Assembly: GCA_963717985.1 (NCBI GenBank)
Contig: CAVQYC010000004.1
Span: 310,001-374,000 of the forward strand
DNA length: 64,000 nucleotides
Reading direction: 5' to 3'
DNA from: BOG-1155 sp963717985
GTDB taxonomy: Bacteria > Desulfobacterota > Syntrophorhabdia > Syntrophorhabdales > WCHB1-27
Made by a program: the position numbers and the translations under genes. Each line of letters starts with the position of its first letter. Positions within the stretch are counted from its first letter, which is position 1. Below the pieces are notes generated by a model. The model was given only the letters and a program-made list of their open reading frames with translations, ran no database searches and was not told the origin of the DNA. Positions 15,996-24,255 of this stretch are shown one piece after another.

Positions 15996-16140
15996 GGGTG
16001 AAATCGCTGCCTGACCAGATTTCGAAAGGAGGAGGGAAGCCTTGCTCAATGACATACTGACGGAATAGGGTTGCACGTGTTCTATCCGTAGAAGAAACAC
16101 CACGTGCTCGGACTGTGAGGACATTGCAGGAGGAGACCTG

Positions 16141-17172
16141 ATGCCTCAATCATTTTTGACTAGAATAGCAAAACTGAGAATTCTTGGAAAATCTCCAACA
16201 AATGTCTATTTGCGGATGAATCAAAGGATTTGGAACCATATTCCCTTTTTCCTGAGCACCTTCGGCCCAATACTCGGCTACTTTAATTTTGTGAATACCG
16301 TCGCTCGTGCGGGAGGTGAGAGAAAACAAGCTCTTTATACCGTATTTTTTCGAAACCGTCCGGAACTGGAGCTGGTCCGTCGCCTTGCAACTCGGAGAGA
16401 CAAAGGTTCGACCTTAAAGATCGCGGTCGTAGCATGCAGCTTCGGAGCCGAAGCTTATTCTATTATCTATACAATTCGCTCGGCGCGGCCGGACTTGAAG
16501 ATAATCATGCGTGCCGTGGACATTTCAGAGGAAGCTGTGAAGCTTGCAGAGCAAGGGGAGTACTCGGCGAGGAATAGCGAATTGATGAATACCGACATTT
16601 TAAAACACGTTTCTGAAGAAGAGATGTGTGGGATGTTTGACAGGCACGATGATAAGTTGAGAATCAAACCGTGGATCAAGGAAGGGATCATCTGGCATGT
16701 CGGGGACGCCGGGGACCCCGCGTTACGGAATTTCCTGGAACCTCAGGATATCGTTGTGGCAAGCAACTTTCTTTGTCATATGGATCCACCGGATGCAGAA
16801 AGATGCCTCCGGAATATTGGACAGATAGTAAAACCAGGCGGTTACCTTTTCGTCGCGGGAGTGGACACCCATGTCCGGACCAAGGTCGCGCGCGATCTAC
16901 GGTGGGAACCGGTACAGGAGTTGATAGAAAATATTCACGAGGGCGATCCTATCCTGAGAAGGTACTGGCCCGGACACTATTCCGGTCTGGAGCCTTGCAA
17001 TAAGAAAAGGCGCGACTGGATGGTCCGCTATGCCGCAGTCTTCCGGCTGGGAGAGGAAGTTGATGGAGCCTTGTTTTCGCCCTCGCCCGCCGCGCCGCAC
17101 TATCTCCGCGAGAAGAAGGCTGACGGAAACGCCGAGGTACATGAGCTACGGCAGAGAAGGGGGGTTGCGTGA
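16141..17172 (+). CDS. CheR-like SAM-dependent methyltransferase (copy 1)
   Basis: The 343-residue protein has a CheR-type methyltransferase fold: FRNRPELELVRRL at the start of the domain, the SAM site VACSFGAEAYSI, the second-strand MRAVDISEEAV, and VVASNFLCHM at the place of the CheR N(V/L)L.Y motif, followed by KPGGYLFVAG. It lacks the CheR N-terminal helical domain, and no chemotaxis gene is nearby, so chemoreceptor methylation is unlikely. Its N-terminal 45 residues share a sequence block with the cupin protein at 15486. A second copy lies at 20929, on the other side of the ABC exporter ATPase. AGGAGGAGA precedes the ATG. The likely substrate is a glycan or glycan intermediate (inference). 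Confidence 0.72.
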   Translation: MPQSFLTRIAKLRILGKSPTNVYLRMNQRIWNHIPFFLSTFGPILGYFNFVNTVARAGGERKQALYTVFFRNRPELELVRRLATRRDKGSTLKIAVVACSFGAEAYSIIYTIRSARPDLKIIMRAVDISEEAVKLAEQGEYSARNSELMNTDILKHVSEEEMCGMFDRHDDKLRIKPWIKEGIIWHVGDAGDPALRNFLEPQDIVVASNFLCHMDPPDAERCLRNIGQIVKPGGYLFVAGVDTHVRTKVARDLRWEPVQELIENIHEGDPILRRYWPGHYSGLEPCNKKRRDWMVRYAAVFRLGEEVDGALFSPSPAAPHYLREKKADGNAEVHELRQRRGVA

Positions 17173-17173
17173 T

Positions 17174-18475
17174 ATGTCCCGATCGCTAAGCATTCAGTCC
17201 TGCTCCTCGCAACCGGAGCTGAAGGAAAAACATTTGAAGGAAGCGGAAGAGAAGCGGAAGAAGATTTGCTTTTTCGGCCACTTCGGACTGATCAACTTCG
17301 GGAACGAGAGCACCCTTCAAGCAATTCTTTACCATCTTCGCCGCCGCTTCCAGGATGCCGACATCACCTGCATCTGTACCGACCCCGAGGCTGCCGCAGC
17401 GACCTACAACATCACAGCCCTTCCTATAGGCGGGATAAACGCGAAACGCCCGGCCCTGTGCAATCCGCCGGCCGGATTGGCGGAGAAAGTGCTTGTTGGA
17501 ATACTAAGCGAGCTTTCCGGATGGCTTCATGCCTTTATGGCACTGAAGGGCGCAGATGCGCTCATCGTACCGGGAACGGGATTGCTGTCGGATGCTTTCG
17601 GCCTTTTGCGGTGGGGACCCTACAATGTGTTCAAACTTTCATTGGCGGCAAAACTGCGCCGGTGCAAACTGCTCTTTGTGAGCGTCGGGGCGGGTCCCAT
17701 TTTTGGCGCACTCGGCAGGCGGCTCGTTGCATCAGCCCTTTCCATGGCAGACTTTCGGTCCTATCGGGACGATGCAACAATGAAATATCTTAAAGGTATC
17801 GGGGTCCGGACAGATGATGACCATGTCTATCCTGATTTGGCCTTCAGTCTCCCTGATGCCGCGATGCCGCGCGGCGTCTCCCGCAACGGGCGCAGACGCG
17901 TTGTCGGCGTCGGTCTGATGGCGTATGCCTGGAGATACAGCTCGAACAACCCCAGTAAGGCGATCCACCAGGCTTACCTGGAGAATCTTGTGGTCTTCGT
18001 GAAGTGGCTGCTGGACCATGAGTACGACGTCAGGCTGCTGATCGGCGATATTTGCGACAGGCCCGTGACGCAAGAATTCAAGGCCCTCATGAAGATGCGG
18101 TCATTGACGTATGACGAAGGGCGTATTATCGACGAGCCCATCTCTTCCGTTGAGCAGTTGTTGTCACAGCTTGCGGCAACCGATGTAGTAGTGGCAACCA
18201 GGTTTCATAATGCGCTGTTGGCTTTGGTGCTCAATAAACCCGTTATCTCTATCTCATTCCATCAGAAATGCGCTTCTTTGATGGCTGCGATGGGTCTGTC
18301 CCGCTACTGTCTGGACTTTAATCATTTGGATAGCACCGGGTTGATCGAACAATTCTGCGACGTCGAGGAAAACGCAGAAAAGGTGAGGTCCCTGATCGGA
18401 CGGAAGAACAGGGCGTTTCGTATAGCCTTGGACGAGCAATACACGGTGATTTTCTCCAATTTCCTGCGTGGATAA
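17174..18475 (+). CDS. Polysaccharide pyruvyl transferase family protein
   Basis: The 433-residue protein resembles the PF04230 family, which adds pyruvate ketals to exopolysaccharide sugars using phosphoenolpyruvate. Visible features are the N-terminal KKICFFGHFGLINFGNESTL (family GN.GDE-like start), VPGTGLLSDAFG, the SVGAGPIFG strand, and the C-terminal VVATRFHNALLALVLNKPVISISFHQK, which matches the conserved R.H..I.A...G.P.... segment. The start at ATG 17174 lies one base after the CheR-like stop and follows AAGGGGGG; a longer upstream frame overlaps the previous gene. A pyruvyl group would add negative charge to the polymer. Confidence 0.82.
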   Translation: MSRSLSIQSCSSQPELKEKHLKEAEEKRKKICFFGHFGLINFGNESTLQAILYHLRRRFQDADITCICTDPEAAAATYNITALPIGGINAKRPALCNPPAGLAEKVLVGILSELSGWLHAFMALKGADALIVPGTGLLSDAFGLLRWGPYNVFKLSLAAKLRRCKLLFVSVGAGPIFGALGRRLVASALSMADFRSYRDDATMKYLKGIGVRTDDDHVYPDLAFSLPDAAMPRGVSRNGRRRVVGVGLMAYAWRYSSNNPSKAIHQAYLENLVVFVKWLLDHEYDVRLLIGDICDRPVTQEFKALMKMRSLTYDEGRIIDEPISSVEQLLSQLAATDVVVATRFHNALLALVLNKPVISISFHQKCASLMAAMGLSRYCLDFNHLDSTGLIEQFCDVEENAEKVRSLIGRKNRAFRIALDEQYTVIFSNFLRG

Positions 18476-18568
18476 TAACCAGGAGCCATCGCCGGAATCC
18501 GTCAAATCAGGATTTGCTGCAATAGTTTCGGGAAGACAAGGTGTCCAGCACAACCCAGGGAGACCCGC

Positions 18569-19609
18569 ATGAGCGAAGGTGACTTGGCCGGAAAGCCGTT
18601 GGTCAGCGTGGTTACGCCGGTCTACAACACGGATATGTACTTAGCCGAGTGCATAGAGAGCGTACTGCGCCAGTCCTACACGAATTATGAATATATAATT
18701 GTCAACAATTGCAGTGCCGACGGTTCTCTCGACATCGCCCTGAGCTACGCGAAGAAAGACGAGCGGATCCGGGTTGTTAACTGTGACGCCTTCGTAGGCC
18801 ATGTTCAAAACCATAACCGGGCCCTGCAACTCATATCCGATAAGAGCAAGTACTGCAAGATGGTGGCGGCAGACGACTGGATTCTTCCGGAATGTCTTTC
18901 GAAAATGGTAGCCCTGGCGGAGACCGCGCCCTCGGTCGGCATCGTGAGCTCCTATTCCATTTTCGGCCCGGACGTCCGTAACCTCGGCTTGCCGTTTCCC
19001 AGAAGCATGCTCTCCGGCCGGGAAACCTGCCGCATGCATCTTATCAACGGGATCTATCTGTTCGGCTCGCCGACGTCCCTGTTAATTCGCGCTGATATTG
19101 CAAGAAGGCGTGCTCCGTTTTTTTCTGAGAGGAGCTACCACCCGGACACCGAAGCATGCTACGAAATACTGCGAGATAACGATTTCGGCTTCGTGCATGA
19201 GATCCTGACTTTTATGCGGAGAGACAACGATTCAATAACCTCTGCCCGCCGCCGGTTCAATCCCGATTCCTTAAGCGCTTTTGTTTCGATGTATAAGTAT
19301 GGCAAGGTGTATTTGGAGAAGGACGAGTATGCGCAGTATTACAGGCGCGTGAAAGAGCGATATTTTAAGTCCCTGGGACACGCATACCTGCGAAATCGCG
19401 ACCCGGACTTTTGGGCTTATCACCGGGAAGGGCTCCATAATATCGGATATGCGCTAAGGAAACGGGAATTGGTCAAATATGCTTTGTTGTTTGTTTCAGA
19501 TATCATGTGCGATCCCAGGACAATAGTTTCCAAAGTCCTGGGGCGCTGTGAGAGAGCCTGGCATAACCGGCGCGGCCGGAAGTTGCAAAGGCGCGCCGTG
19601 CCTGCCTGA
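18569..19609 (+). CDS. Family 2 glycosyltransferase
   Basis: This cytoplasmic inverting GT2 of 346 residues has a GT-A fold. It begins with VSVVTPVYNTDMYLAECIESVL, has NCSADGS as the nucleotide-binding Asp region, and VAADDWILPECL as the DxD-like metal site. The catalytic-base region (HPDTEACYEIL) is present near residue 190. The C-terminal part (about 250-346) is helical and basic and has no membrane helix. GGGAG precedes the ATG. It lies between the pyruvyltransferase and the Wzt ATPase, so it probably adds one sugar of the ABC-exported glycan. The donor and acceptor are unknown. Confidence 0.87.
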   Translation: MSEGDLAGKPLVSVVTPVYNTDMYLAECIESVLRQSYTNYEYIIVNNCSADGSLDIALSYAKKDERIRVVNCDAFVGHVQNHNRALQLISDKSKYCKMVAADDWILPECLSKMVALAETAPSVGIVSSYSIFGPDVRNLGLPFPRSMLSGRETCRMHLINGIYLFGSPTSLLIRADIARRRAPFFSERSYHPDTEACYEILRDNDFGFVHEILTFMRRDNDSITSARRRFNPDSLSAFVSMYKYGKVYLEKDEYAQYYRRVKERYFKSLGHAYLRNRDPDFWAYHREGLHNIGYALRKRELVKYALLFVSDIMCDPRTIVSKVLGRCERAWHNRRGRKLQRRAVPA

Positions 19610-19714
19610 GTATACGCTGCCGCACCGCTCTTTCTCTCCTCTCCAGGTTATTGATGTTGCAGACAAATAATGTTGCCGGGGAACCGCTTTTCGCGGAAAG
19701 GAATTGAGGATACT

Positions 19715-20908
19715 ATGACTGAGGTCGCTCTTGAAATGGATCACGTATCGAAAAAATTCAGGAAGGGAGAGATTCATGACTCCCTGCGGGACCTGATACC
19801 CGCATTTTCCCGTAAGGTCTTGAAGGGCTTCGCACGCGACGCACTGAAGAAAAACGAGTTCTGGGCGTTGAAAGACATCTCGTTCCAGGTTGCCAAAGGA
19901 AAGGCCCTCGGGATCATAGGGGTGAACGGCGCCGGGAAGAGCACCATCCTCAAGGTGTTGTCTCGGGTAATGAATCCTACCGAAGGGCGCATAGTCAGCC
20001 ATGGCGTCGTGTCGGCTCTCATCGAAGTGGGCGCCGGTTTCCATTCGGACCTCACCGGCCGCGAGAATATTTTTCTCAACGGCACGATCCTCGGGATGAA
20101 GAAAGACCAAATCAGGAAGAAGTTCGACGAAATTGTGGAATTCTCGGGTCTCGGGGATTTCATCGATACCCCGGTCAAACGCTACTCTTCCGGCATGTAT
20201 GCGCGCCTTGGCTTTTCCGTGGCCGTGCACGTGGACCCCGAAATCCTTATCGTCGACGAGGTACTGAGCGTAGGGGATCATGTCTTTCAAAAAAAATGCG
20301 CGGAAAAGATGAAATCTGTGGTGAAAGACGGCGTAACCATCGTATTTGTGTCCCACAATCTGAGGGCCATAGTGGAGATGTGCGATCAATGCATCCTCCT
20401 GGATCACGGAAGCATAGCGGCGCACGGGCCTGCACCCGAAGTAGTGAACGCACATCTCAACAGAGGACAAACCACCGGGACCGCACAGAGGAAAGCGGAC
20501 GGCGTATCCATCTCCAGGGCCGTTTTTCGTGGACAGAACGGGAAAGCGTTGCAATTCGAATCCGGCGAAAAGGCGGTGTTTGATGTCGATATCACGGCCA
20601 AGAAGGCGTACGAGCATCTCACCGTCGCCCTTGCGGTGCACGACGCCGGCATGTACACCGTCTTCGAAACCTCAACGGAGCTGCTCACCTGTTCCGGCAT
20701 TTCCATTAAAGAAGGGCAAACAAAGAGGGTCACCTTCGAACTGAATTTGCATCTCTGCCAAGGGACCTACCATTTTAACTGCTACGTTGGCGAGCACGCC
20801 ACGGACCGGCTCTATGACGGGCTCTCGCCTGCGGCGACCATATACGTGCAGTCCTGCCGGGACATCTTCGGCATCGCCAATCTCTACCCTACCGCCATCG
20901 TGGAATAA
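19715..20908 (+). CDS. wzt: Polysaccharide ABC transporter ATP-binding protein with Wzt C-terminal domain
   Basis: This ATPase of 397 residues belongs to a lipid-linked polysaccharide exporter. It has Walker A GVNGAGKST (69-77), the signature YSSGMYARLGFS and Walker B LIVDEVLSVGD. After the nucleotide-binding domain comes a C-terminal domain (about 260-397, beta-rich) like Wzt-C, which in characterised systems reads a modification at the non-reducing end of the glycan. The chosen start ATG 19715 precedes the family's usual beginning; an upstream frame extension has no support. The matching permease is at 23405, separated by a methyltransferase, a cytidylyltransferase and a deacetylase gene. 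Two CheR-like methyltransferases flank it, which may provide the recognised cap. Confidence 0.88.
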   Translation: MTEVALEMDHVSKKFRKGEIHDSLRDLIPAFSRKVLKGFARDALKKNEFWALKDISFQVAKGKALGIIGVNGAGKSTILKVLSRVMNPTEGRIVSHGVVSALIEVGAGFHSDLTGRENIFLNGTILGMKKDQIRKKFDEIVEFSGLGDFIDTPVKRYSSGMYARLGFSVAVHVDPEILIVDEVLSVGDHVFQKKCAEKMKSVVKDGVTIVFVSHNLRAIVEMCDQCILLDHGSIAAHGPAPEVVNAHLNRGQTTGTAQRKADGVSISRAVFRGQNGKALQFESGEKAVFDVDITAKKAYEHLTVALAVHDAGMYTVFETSTELLTCSGISIKEGQTKRVTFELNLHLCQGTYHFNCYVGEHATDRLYDGLSPAATIYVQSCRDIFGIANLYPTAIVE

Positions 20909-20928
20909 CACTTTTCTCCAGAGGGCCT

Positions 20929-21807
20929 ATGGAAACCGTGTCAAGAAGATTCATTGCGGCTCTTCTCCTGGAAGTGAGCCGATTCGCCTGGCATCATCTC
21001 CCCTGTCGTCTGCTCGCCTCCCGTCCCGGAGCGCTGTACGGTGATTGTCTGCTCGCTCTCACGCGATTGCAGGCCGCGAGAAGATCGAACTTCGGGACGC
21101 TGTTTCTCCGAAACCGCCCGCAACTGGAATTGATGCGCCGCCTTGCTGCAGGACAAGACGCAAGACGCTCCGGGGTGAAAATGGCTGTTTTCGGATGCAG
21201 CGGCGGCGCAGAGGTTTATTCCATCCTGTGGACGCTCCGTTCAGCGCGGCCGGCGCTAAAGGTCTCCGTGGATGCGGTAGACATCTCCGGGGATATTCTG
21301 GAATTTGCCCGTAAAGGGATCTATCAGAAGACCGAATCGGGTCGCATCCGGCTGACCGGCACTATGAGCGGGAAGGAAATCAGCGAGTTCTTTGACGTAG
21401 AAGGCGAGTATCTCAAGATCAAGCCCTGGCTCAAGGAAGGCGTCACCTGGCGCCGGGGGAGCGCTGAAGATGAGAAAATGATCGATGCCCTGCAAGGTCA
21501 AGACATCGTTACGGCGAATAATTTTCTCAGCCACATGGATCCGGCCGATGCCGAAAGGTGTTTGCGAAATATTGCAAGGTCGGTCAAACCGGGGGGGTAT
21601 CTTTTCGTCTCAGGGATAGATCTGGATGTTCGGACAAAAGTTGCAGTGGAACTGCATTGGGAACCCCTCCTTGAATTATTGGAGGAAATGCACGAGGGAG
21701 ACCCTTATTTGAGGGAGGACTGGCCTTTTGAATACTGGGGATTGGAGCCTATCAATAAGAGAAGGCATGACTGGCGCACACGTTATGCGTCGGCCTTTCG
21801 ATTATAG
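20929..21807 (+). CDS. CheR-like SAM-dependent methyltransferase (copy 2)
   Basis: The 292-residue protein is paralogous to the one at 16141-17172: LFLRNRPQLELMRRL, the SAM site VFGCSGGAEVYSI, VDAVDISGDIL, VTANNFLSHMDPADAERCLRNI and KPGGYLFVSG align block by block, as do the C-terminal DL.VRTKVA..L.WEP and HEGDP segments. It differs by having a short, unrelated N-terminus and no extension at the end. AGAGGG precedes the ATG, 20 bases after the Wzt stop. As with copy 1, a chemotaxis role is unlikely from context, and a glycan-capping or sugar-modifying role is inferred from the neighbouring ABC exporter. Confidence 0.72.
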   Translation: METVSRRFIAALLLEVSRFAWHHLPCRLLASRPGALYGDCLLALTRLQAARRSNFGTLFLRNRPQLELMRRLAAGQDARRSGVKMAVFGCSGGAEVYSILWTLRSARPALKVSVDAVDISGDILEFARKGIYQKTESGRIRLTGTMSGKEISEFFDVEGEYLKIKPWLKEGVTWRRGSAEDEKMIDALQGQDIVTANNFLSHMDPADAERCLRNIARSVKPGGYLFVSGIDLDVRTKVAVELHWEPLLELLEEMHEGDPYLREDWPFEYWGLEPINKRRHDWRTRYASAFRL

Positions 21808-21809
21808 GG

Positions 21810-21884
21810 GTTCAGCGCCCCCTCGACGGGCAAGCCCGCCGAGCTTCCCCGCTCGCCTCGCTTCGCTCGTTGGGGGGTCTGAAC
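21810..21884. repeat. Branched inverted-repeat element between genes
   Basis: A 75-base structured element follows the methyltransferase stop. The outer arms GTTCAG/CTGAAC (21810-21815 with 21879-21884) and CCCCC/GGGGG (21818-21822 with 21872-21876) close a stem that encloses at least one inner hairpin (CGGGC-AA-GCCCG around 21827-21838) and a CTCGC/GCGAG-rich stretch. Nothing encodes a protein here. It looks like a small dispersed repeat or an RNA structure in the operon transcript. Confidence 0.5.
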
Positions 21885-21921
21885 AGAATAAGACTTTCTT
21901 CTCTCAAGGAGGAGATGCTCA

Positions 21922-22734
21922 ATGAAAGTGGTGCTCTTTTGCGGCGGCCTCGGAACAAGATTGGGAGAGTTGACTGAGGATGTGCCGAAACCGATGGTGA
22001 AGATCGGGTACCGGCCCATACTCTGGCACATCATGAAGTATTACGCCCATTACGGCCACAACGAGTTTATTCTTTGTCTCGGCTACAAGGCCGACAAGAT
22101 AAAAGACTACTTCCTTAACTATAACGAGTGTCTTTCGAACGACTTCACCTTGTTGAACGGCGGCAAAGACCTCCGCTTGGAGAACTGCGACATTTCGGAC
22201 TGGAGGATCACTTTTGCGGACACGGGCTTGCGGTCGAACATCGGCCAGCGCCTCAAGGCGGTCGAAAAATATCTGGACGGGGACGATATCTTCCTCGCCA
22301 ATTATTCGGACGGACTCACAAATCTCTACCTGCCGGACATGATCGATTTCTTTACGCGGAGCGGCAAAACAGCATGCTGTCTGTGTGTGAAACCCGCGCA
22401 GAGCTTTCACGTCGTCTCCCTCGGGAATGGCAATCTCATAAACGACATCCGGTATGTGGCCGATACGGGCGCCATCATCAACGGCGGCTATTTCGTATTC
22501 AAGAGGGAGATATTCCAGTATATCAGGGACGGCGAGGAACTGGTCGAGAAGCCTTTCAGAAGGCTGATCGAGAAAGGCCAGCTCCTTGGATACAAGCGTG
22601 ATGACGGGTACTGGTGCATGGATACCTTCAAGGAGCACCAGGTGCTGACCGACATGTACAATAGCGGCTGCGCGCCGTGGGAGGTGTGGAAACCCACCGG
22701 CGAGTACGCAGGCAGAGGCGTCGCACATGCTTAG
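21922..22734 (+). CDS. rfbF: Glucose-1-phosphate cytidylyltransferase-like nucleotidyltransferase
   Basis: The enzyme transfers CMP from CTP to a sugar-1-phosphate, giving a CDP-sugar and pyrophosphate. The 270-residue protein has the nucleotidyltransferase signature LFCGGLGTRLGELTEDVPKPMVKIG at the N-terminus, where the Arg and the first Lys are catalytic in the family. It also has the family-typical HYGHNEFILCLGYKADKIKDYF and NYSDGLTNLYLPDMI, the latter carrying the Asp that binds metal. These blocks are closer to RfbF/DdhA cytidylyltransferases than to RmlA or GalU. AAGGAGG precedes the ATG. It supplies the activated sugar for the SDR/epimerase cluster upstream. No typical CDP-glucose 4,6-dehydratase gene is seen unless one of the two SDRs does this. 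Confidence 0.85.
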   Translation: MKVVLFCGGLGTRLGELTEDVPKPMVKIGYRPILWHIMKYYAHYGHNEFILCLGYKADKIKDYFLNYNECLSNDFTLLNGGKDLRLENCDISDWRITFADTGLRSNIGQRLKAVEKYLDGDDIFLANYSDGLTNLYLPDMIDFFTRSGKTACCLCVKPAQSFHVVSLGNGNLINDIRYVADTGAIINGGYFVFKREIFQYIRDGEELVEKPFRRLIEKGQLLGYKRDDGYWCMDTFKEHQVLTDMYNSGCAPWEVWKPTGEYAGRGVAHA

Positions 22735-23380
22735 ATTGGCTTTCGGGCGGGAAAATGGCTCACCCCGAAGGATCCTTTGCCTCGGCGCCCATGCGGACGA
22801 TATTGAGATCGGGGCCGGCGGCGCCGTTTTACGGCTGTGCGAGGAATACGGGGATATAGAAGCATGGTGGGTCGTGTTCGCCGCTTCCGGGCCGCGAGGG
22901 GCCGAAGCAAAGAAAAGCGCATCCATCTTCCTTGAAAAGGCATACCGGAAAACGGTCGTCGTGAGGTCGTTCCGGGACAGCTTTTTCCCCTTCCAGGGCA
23001 TCAAAATAAAGAAGTATTTTGAAGACTTGAAGAACTCCTTTTCCCCGGACCTGATCCTCACCCACAATCGGAACGATCTGCACCAGGACCATCGTTTCAT
23101 TTCGGAGGTGACATGGAACACCTTCCGGGACCACCTTATCCTTGAGTACGAGATTGTCAAGTACGATGGCGACCTCGGAAACCCGAACTTTTTTGTCGGT
23201 CTCGATACGGAGACGTGCCGGAAGAAGATCGGCACGATCATGACGTGCTTCAAGACCCAAAACAGCAGGAAATGGTTTTCGGAAGAGACGTTCCTGTCAA
23301 TCCTGAAGCTCAGGGGTATTGAATCGGACGTGGCAAATACTTATGCCGAGGCCTACTATTGCCGAAAAATGGTGTTCTGA
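22727..23380 (+). CDS. PIG-L/LmbE family deacetylase
   Basis: This is a zinc-dependent de-N-acetylase of 217 residues. The N-terminal motif reads LGAHADDIEIGAGG, where the family usually has HPDDE; His and both Asp residues are kept. The later LTHNRNDLHQDHRF segment carries the second histidine pair (H..DH). Related enzymes deacetylate GlcNAc linked to inositol, mycothiol precursors or nucleotide and lipid-linked sugars. The start overlaps the cytidylyltransferase stop by eight bases, so translation is coupled. With the cytidylyltransferase and the Wzm permease on either side, it likely unmasks an amino sugar in this glycan. Confidence 0.85.
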   Translation: MLRLAFGRENGSPRRILCLGAHADDIEIGAGGAVLRLCEEYGDIEAWWVVFAASGPRGAEAKKSASIFLEKAYRKTVVVRSFRDSFFPFQGIKIKKYFEDLKNSFSPDLILTHNRNDLHQDHRFISEVTWNTFRDHLILEYEIVKYDGDLGNPNFFVGLDTETCRKKIGTIMTCFKTQNSRKWFSEETFLSILKLRGIESDVANTYAEAYYCRKMVF

Positions 23381-23404
23381 CATGCAAACGAAAGAGGAGA
23401 CTGT

Positions 23405-24190
23405 ATGAAGGAATCGATCAGAGAATTCATCAAGTACCGCGACCTCCTCTATATGATGGTCTGGAGGGACATACGGGTAAAATACAAGCAGTCCGTCATC
23501 GGGATCATGTGGGCCGTCTTCATGCCGATGGTCATCGTCGGAGCGGGTATACTCGTGAGGTCCGGTTTTGCGCTGGTGTCGCACGTGCCCATCGACGTCA
23601 AGGACCTGGCCGCGGTCTCCGTAAAGGCGGTACCCTGGGCATTTTTTGTCGCTTCCATCCGCTTCTCGACCAACAGCCTCATAGGGAACCCCAATCTCGT
23701 GACGAAGATATACTTCCCGAGGGTCATTTTTCCGATTTCCGCAATGCTTTCACAGATGTTAGACCTTGTAATTGCCTCGGTCCTTCTGGTGGCAGTGTTG
23801 GCTTTCATGCACATCGGGTTGAGCATCTACGTGCTGTGGGTCCCCGTCCTGCTCGCCCTCCTCGTGCTGCTCACGACGGGCGCGGCAATACTGCTCTCCG
23901 CCGCCAATCTCTTTTACCGGGATGTGAAATATCTGGTGGAGGTGATTGTCACCTTTGCCATCTTCTTTACACCGGTATTCTATGATGTGTCCATGTTCGG
24001 AAAATGGGCCGACGTCTTGCTGCTTAACCCCGTGGCCCCGATCCTTGAAGGACTGGGCGCCGTCGCGGTCTATCACCGGGCACCAGATGTCCCGTGGGTC
24101 TTCTACAGCGCGGGTGCGTCCCTGGCCGTATTCGCGTGTGCCTTCACATTCTTTACGAAATTGGAACCCCTTTTTGCGGAAAGGATTTGA
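23405..24190 (+). CDS. wzm: Polysaccharide ABC transporter permease
   Basis: The 261-residue ABC-2 type permease has six predicted membrane helices. The N-terminus REFIKYRDLLYMMVWRDIRVKYKQSVIG is the conserved amphipathic start of Wzm/TagG permeases, and the C-terminal half shows the usual TPVFYDVSMF and LNPVAPILEGL segments. It would form the inner-membrane channel that exports an undecaprenyl-linked glycan together with the Wzt-like ATPase at 19715. AAAGAGGAGA precedes the ATG. It ends the block that started at 10309, and the next gene begins 66 bases downstream. Confidence 0.9.
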   Translation: MKESIREFIKYRDLLYMMVWRDIRVKYKQSVIGIMWAVFMPMVIVGAGILVRSGFALVSHVPIDVKDLAAVSVKAVPWAFFVASIRFSTNSLIGNPNLVTKIYFPRVIFPISAMLSQMLDLVIASVLLVAVLAFMHIGLSIYVLWVPVLLALLVLLTTGAAILLSAANLFYRDVKYLVEVIVTFAIFFTPVFYDVSMFGKWADVLLLNPVAPILEGLGAVAVYHRAPDVPWVFYSAGASLAVFACAFTFFTKLEPLFAERI

Positions 24191-24255
24191 AATGCATACC
24201 TCTTTATGGACCGGGCACGCCATTGCCGGCCCCGGAAACAAAAAAGGAGCCGCCT

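Noticed and set aside
16073..16107. GCACGTG/CACGTGC inverted repeat before the CheR-like gene
   Set aside because: Only seven paired bases plus a short inner helix with a bulge; too weak to call a regulatory structure.
16141..17172. Considered as a chemotaxis methyltransferase CheR
   Set aside because: It lacks the CheR N-terminal domain and has no chemotaxis neighbours; only the methyltransferase core is similar.
21919..23253. A 444-residue open frame on the minus strand
   Set aside because: It lies opposite the cytidylyltransferase and deacetylase genes, which have clear motifs and ribosome-binding sites; high GC leaves the opposite strand open by chance.
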